A DNA stretch of 8,906 nt. Origin: Myxococcales bacterium. GTDB taxonomy: Bacteria > Myxococcota > Polyangia > Polyangiales > Polyangiaceae. The DNA lies in NCBI GenBank assembly GCA_003151595.1, contig PLXW01000184.1, positions 1 to 8,906 on the forward strand, given 5' to 3'. A program made the position numbers and the translations under genes. Shown one piece after another: positions 7,149 through 8,906 of this stretch. The notes beneath the pieces were generated by a model. It saw only the letters and a list, made by a program, of their open reading frames with translations. It searched no databases and was not told the origin of the DNA. Position 1 is the stretch's first letter. Each line of letters opens with the position of its first letter.

Positions 7149-7723
7149 TGGGTCACCTGTTCGACGCCCTCAAGGCGATGAAGACGACGCTCGTGAACCT
7201 CTTTCGCGCGCCGGCCACCGTGGAGTTCCCGTACGTCGTGCGCCCGCGCGCCGCGCGGTACCGCGCGAGCTTCTCGCTCCCGGACGACGAGCACGGCGAG
7301 ATCGCGTGCATCGCCTGCCTCGCGTGCGAGCGCATCTGCCCGTCGCACGTCATCAAGATGAAGAGCGCGGGGAAGCGCGAGTCGCTCGTGACCGGCAAGA
7401 AGCGCGCGTACGTCGACGAGTTCACGCTCGATCTCTCGGCGTGCATCGGCTGCGAGCTCTGCGTCCAGGTCTGCAACGGCGACGGCATCCGCATGGTCCG
7501 CGAGCCCGAGATCCCCGCGTTCTGTCGCGAAGACCTGGTGCTCGACCTGGTGAAGCTCCGCCAGAACGCGCACGGGAAGACCGTCGCGTGGGGCGCGGGC
7601 ACAGTGCTCCAGGCGATGCAGGAGCCGCCGAAGCCGAAGGCGCCCGAGCCCGCCGCGGCGGCGAAGACCGAAGCGCCCAAGCCGGAGCCCGCACCTGCTT
7701 CGCCAGAGCGAGGCGCAGCATGA
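7148..7723 (+). CDS. nuoI: NADH-quinone oxidoreductase subunit I (2[4Fe-4S], TYKY subunit)
   Basis: Peripheral-arm iron-sulfur subunit that carries clusters N6a and N6b and passes electrons to N2 on NuoB. The product has 191 residues. Motif one is C54-IA-C57-LA-C60-ERI-C64-P. Motif two is C99-IG-C102-EL-C105-VQV-C109, followed by Asn110 where ferredoxin-like motifs usually have Pro (CNGDGI instead of CPxxAI). All eight cluster cysteines are present. The tail from about residue 156 is rich in Pro, Ala, Lys and Glu and looks disordered. GGAGGAGG at 7134-7141 is 6 nt before the ATG, the strongest ribosome site in the operon. The stop overlaps nuoJ by 4 nt. If the complex lacks NuoEFG, this subunit is the likely entry point for electrons from ferredoxin, by analogy with short complex I forms. 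Confidence 0.96.
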   Translation: MGHLFDALKAMKTTLVNLFRAPATVEFPYVVRPRAARYRASFSLPDDEHGEIACIACLACERICPSHVIKMKSAGKRESLVTGKKRAYVDEFTLDLSACIGCELCVQVCNGDGIRMVREPEIPAFCREDLVLDLVKLRQNAHGKTVAWGAGTVLQAMQEPPKPKAPEPAAAAKTEAPKPEPAPASPERGAA

Positions 7724-8283
7724 TCCTCGCCATCGGCTTCGCCGTCCTCGCCTCGTGCGCGCTCGTCTCGGCGTATTTCGTCGCCCGGAGCGAGGACCTC
7801 GTCCACGCGGTGCTCTGGCTCGCGGCGTCGCTCCTCGTCACCGCGGCGATCTACGCGATGCTCGGCGCCTCCGTCCTCGCGGGCGTCCAGGCGCTCGTGT
7901 ACGTCGGCGGCGTCATCACGCTGATGATCTTCGGCCTGATGATCACGCGCCGCCACGACACCGCGATCGTGCGCGCCGAGAGCCAGGGGATCGTGCGCGG
8001 CGGCCTCGTCGCGAGCGCGCTCTTCGCGCTCCTGGCGTGGGCCATCCTCGCGACGCCGGGGCTCGACGCGCCGGTCGACGTCTCGCCGCTCCCGCCCGCG
8101 GAGCTGGGGCGCGCGCTCGTCCAGCGGCACGTCCTCGCGTTCGAGGTCCTCTCGGTGCTCCTCCTCGCCGCGATGGTCGGCGCCATCGTCATCGCGCGAC
8201 GACGCGACCCGGGCGACGAGCCGGCGCGCGCGCCGGCCCCTTCGCCTGCCCCTTCCAGCGCCTCCAGCGAGGTGACCCGATGA
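7720..8283 (+). CDS. nuoJ: NADH-quinone oxidoreductase subunit J
   Basis: Membrane-arm subunit (ND6 homologue) next to NuoA, NuoK and NuoH, involved in coupling quinone reduction to proton pumping. The product has 187 residues, close to E. coli NuoJ. Five hydrophobic helices are visible at about 2-22, 27-47, 52-75, 94-111 and 140-160. Helix 3 has the family-like segment ALVYVGGVITLMIFGLMI (58-75), with Y61 at the position of the conserved tyrosine. The last 30 or so residues are an Ala/Pro/Ser-rich cytoplasmic tail. The ATG at 7720 overlaps the nuoI stop (ATGA), with GAGG at 7710-7713, 6 nt upstream. The stop overlaps the nuoK start by 4 nt. Confidence 0.95.
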   Translation: MILAIGFAVLASCALVSAYFVARSEDLVHAVLWLAASLLVTAAIYAMLGASVLAGVQALVYVGGVITLMIFGLMITRRHDTAIVRAESQGIVRGGLVASALFALLAWAILATPGLDAPVDVSPLPPAELGRALVQRHVLAFEVLSVLLLAAMVGAIVIARRRDPGDEPARAPAPSPAPSSASSEVTR

Positions 8284-8579
8284 CGCTCTCGACGTGCCTC
8301 CTCCTGGCGAGCGCGCTCTTCTGCATCGGCGTCTACGGCCTGCTCACGCGCCGGCAAGCCATCGCCGTCCTCCTCGCCGTCGAGCTGATGGCGAACGCGG
8401 CGAACCTCGTCTTCGTCTCGTTCGGGCGCCTCCGCGGCGGCGCCACCGGCGAGGTCTTCGCGCTCTTCTCGATCGCGATCACCGTCGCCGAGGTCGCCGT
8501 CGGCCTCGCGCTCGTGCTGCTCCTCTTCCGCGCGTTCCGCGACACGCAGCTCTCGCTCGCGACGGAGACCAAGGGATGA
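8280..8579 (+). CDS. nuoK: NADH-quinone oxidoreductase subunit K
   Basis: Small antiporter-like membrane subunit (ND4L homologue) on the proton-translocation path. The product has 99 residues, the usual size of about 100. Three hydrophobic helices are visible at about 3-22, 27-48 and 59-84. The two essential membrane glutamates are present: E35 in AVELMANAANLVFV (33-46) and E71 in TVAEVAVGLALVLLLF, corresponding to E36 and E72 of E. coli NuoK. The ATG at 8280 overlaps the nuoJ stop (ATGA), with GAGG at 8269-8272, 7 nt upstream. The stop overlaps the nuoL start by 4 nt. Confidence 0.97.
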   Translation: MTLSTCLLLASALFCIGVYGLLTRRQAIAVLLAVELMANAANLVFVSFGRLRGGATGEVFALFSIAITVAEVAVGLALVLLLFRAFRDTQLSLATETKG

Positions 8580-8906
8580 CCCCTACCGACCTCGCTGCCA
8601 TCGCGCTCTTCGCGCCCGCGCTCGCGGCGCTCGTGGCGACGTGCATCCCTCCGCTCCGACGGGCCGGGTGGCCCGCCGCGACGCTCACGATCGCGAGCTC
8701 GACGATCGCCTTCGCCGCCTCGCTGGGGGTCCTCGTCGATCGCCTCCACGACGACACGCCGCGCGAGATCGCGATCCCGTGGCTCCGCACCGCGTCGCTC
8801 TCGATCGCCGACGCGGGCGTTCACGTGGACGGCCTCTCCGCGTCGATGCTCGTGGTCGTCACGCTCGTCGCGCTCTGCGTGCAGGTCTTCTCGCTCGGCT
8901 ACATGC
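8576..8906 (+). CDS. nuoL: NADH-quinone oxidoreductase subunit L, N-terminal part (runs off window)
   Basis: Start of the distal antiporter-like proton-pumping subunit (ND5 homologue). Only 110 residues of an expected 600 or more are visible. Hydrophobic helices lie at about 6-25, 34-53 and 88-107. The segment VDGLSASMLVVVTLVALCVQ followed by VFSLGYM (running to residue 110) matches the NuoL pattern VDGLSxxML...xYSxGYM. NuoM and NuoN share the fold, but the order after nuoK and this motif favour NuoL. The ATG at 8576 overlaps the nuoK stop (ATGA); GGAGA at 8564-8568 is 7 nt upstream. nuoM and nuoN would be expected next, outside the window. Confidence 0.92.
   Translation, partial: MTPTDLAAIALFAPALAALVATCIPPLRRAGWPAATLTIASSTIAFAASLGVLVDRLHDDTPREIAIPWLRTASLSIADAGVHVDGLSASMLVVVTLVALCVQVFSLGYM

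Noticed and set aside
1..8906. Mobile elements, CRISPR arrays, tRNA or rRNA genes, or signs of recent insertion
   Set aside because: No spaced direct repeats, transposase motifs or RNA-gene signatures were seen; composition is uniform across the window.

Overview
This window is high-GC bacterial DNA (roughly 70% GC by eye). It is densely packed with genes for anaerobic-type redox enzymes and respiratory complex I. Base composition, codon usage and gene content would fit a myxobacterium-like member of the Myxococcota or another high-GC deltaproteobacterial lineage. That placement is an inference without any database search and could be wrong.

Layout. Positions 1-2960, minus strand: the first 986 residues of a pyruvate:ferredoxin oxidoreductase (NifJ/PFOR), whose C-terminus lies beyond the left edge. 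Positions 2961-3047: an 87-bp divergent intergenic region holding two adjacent dyad-symmetric elements, one of them a perfect 16-bp palindrome. Positions 3048-3353, plus strand: a small 2[4Fe-4S] ferredoxin of the Allochromatium/YfhL type. Positions 3423-8906, plus strand: a tightly coupled complex I operon in the order nuoA, a fused nuoB-nuoC, nuoD, nuoH, nuoI, nuoJ, nuoK and the start of nuoL. Most junctions overlap by 1 or 4 nt. No stretch over 300 bases lacks a gene.

How the genes may work together. PFOR oxidises pyruvate with CoA to acetyl-CoA and CO2 and reduces a low-potential ferredoxin. The adjacent ferredoxin is a plausible carrier. The nuo operon goes directly from nuoD to nuoH, skipping nuoE, nuoF and nuoG, which form the NADH-oxidising module in 14-subunit enzymes. 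A reasonable hypothesis is therefore a short, 11-subunit-type complex I fed by reduced ferredoxin rather than NADH, so that pyruvate oxidation drives proton pumping and quinone reduction. nuoEFG could instead lie downstream of the window or elsewhere in the genome.

Notable details are the NuoB-NuoC fusion through a linker of about 70 residues, and a NuoI whose second cluster motif lacks the usual proline after the fourth cysteine and whose C-terminal tail is rich in Pro, Ala, Lys and Glu. The hexamer CGATCG is also strikingly frequent across all genes. I see no mobile elements, CRISPR arrays, tRNA or rRNA genes.
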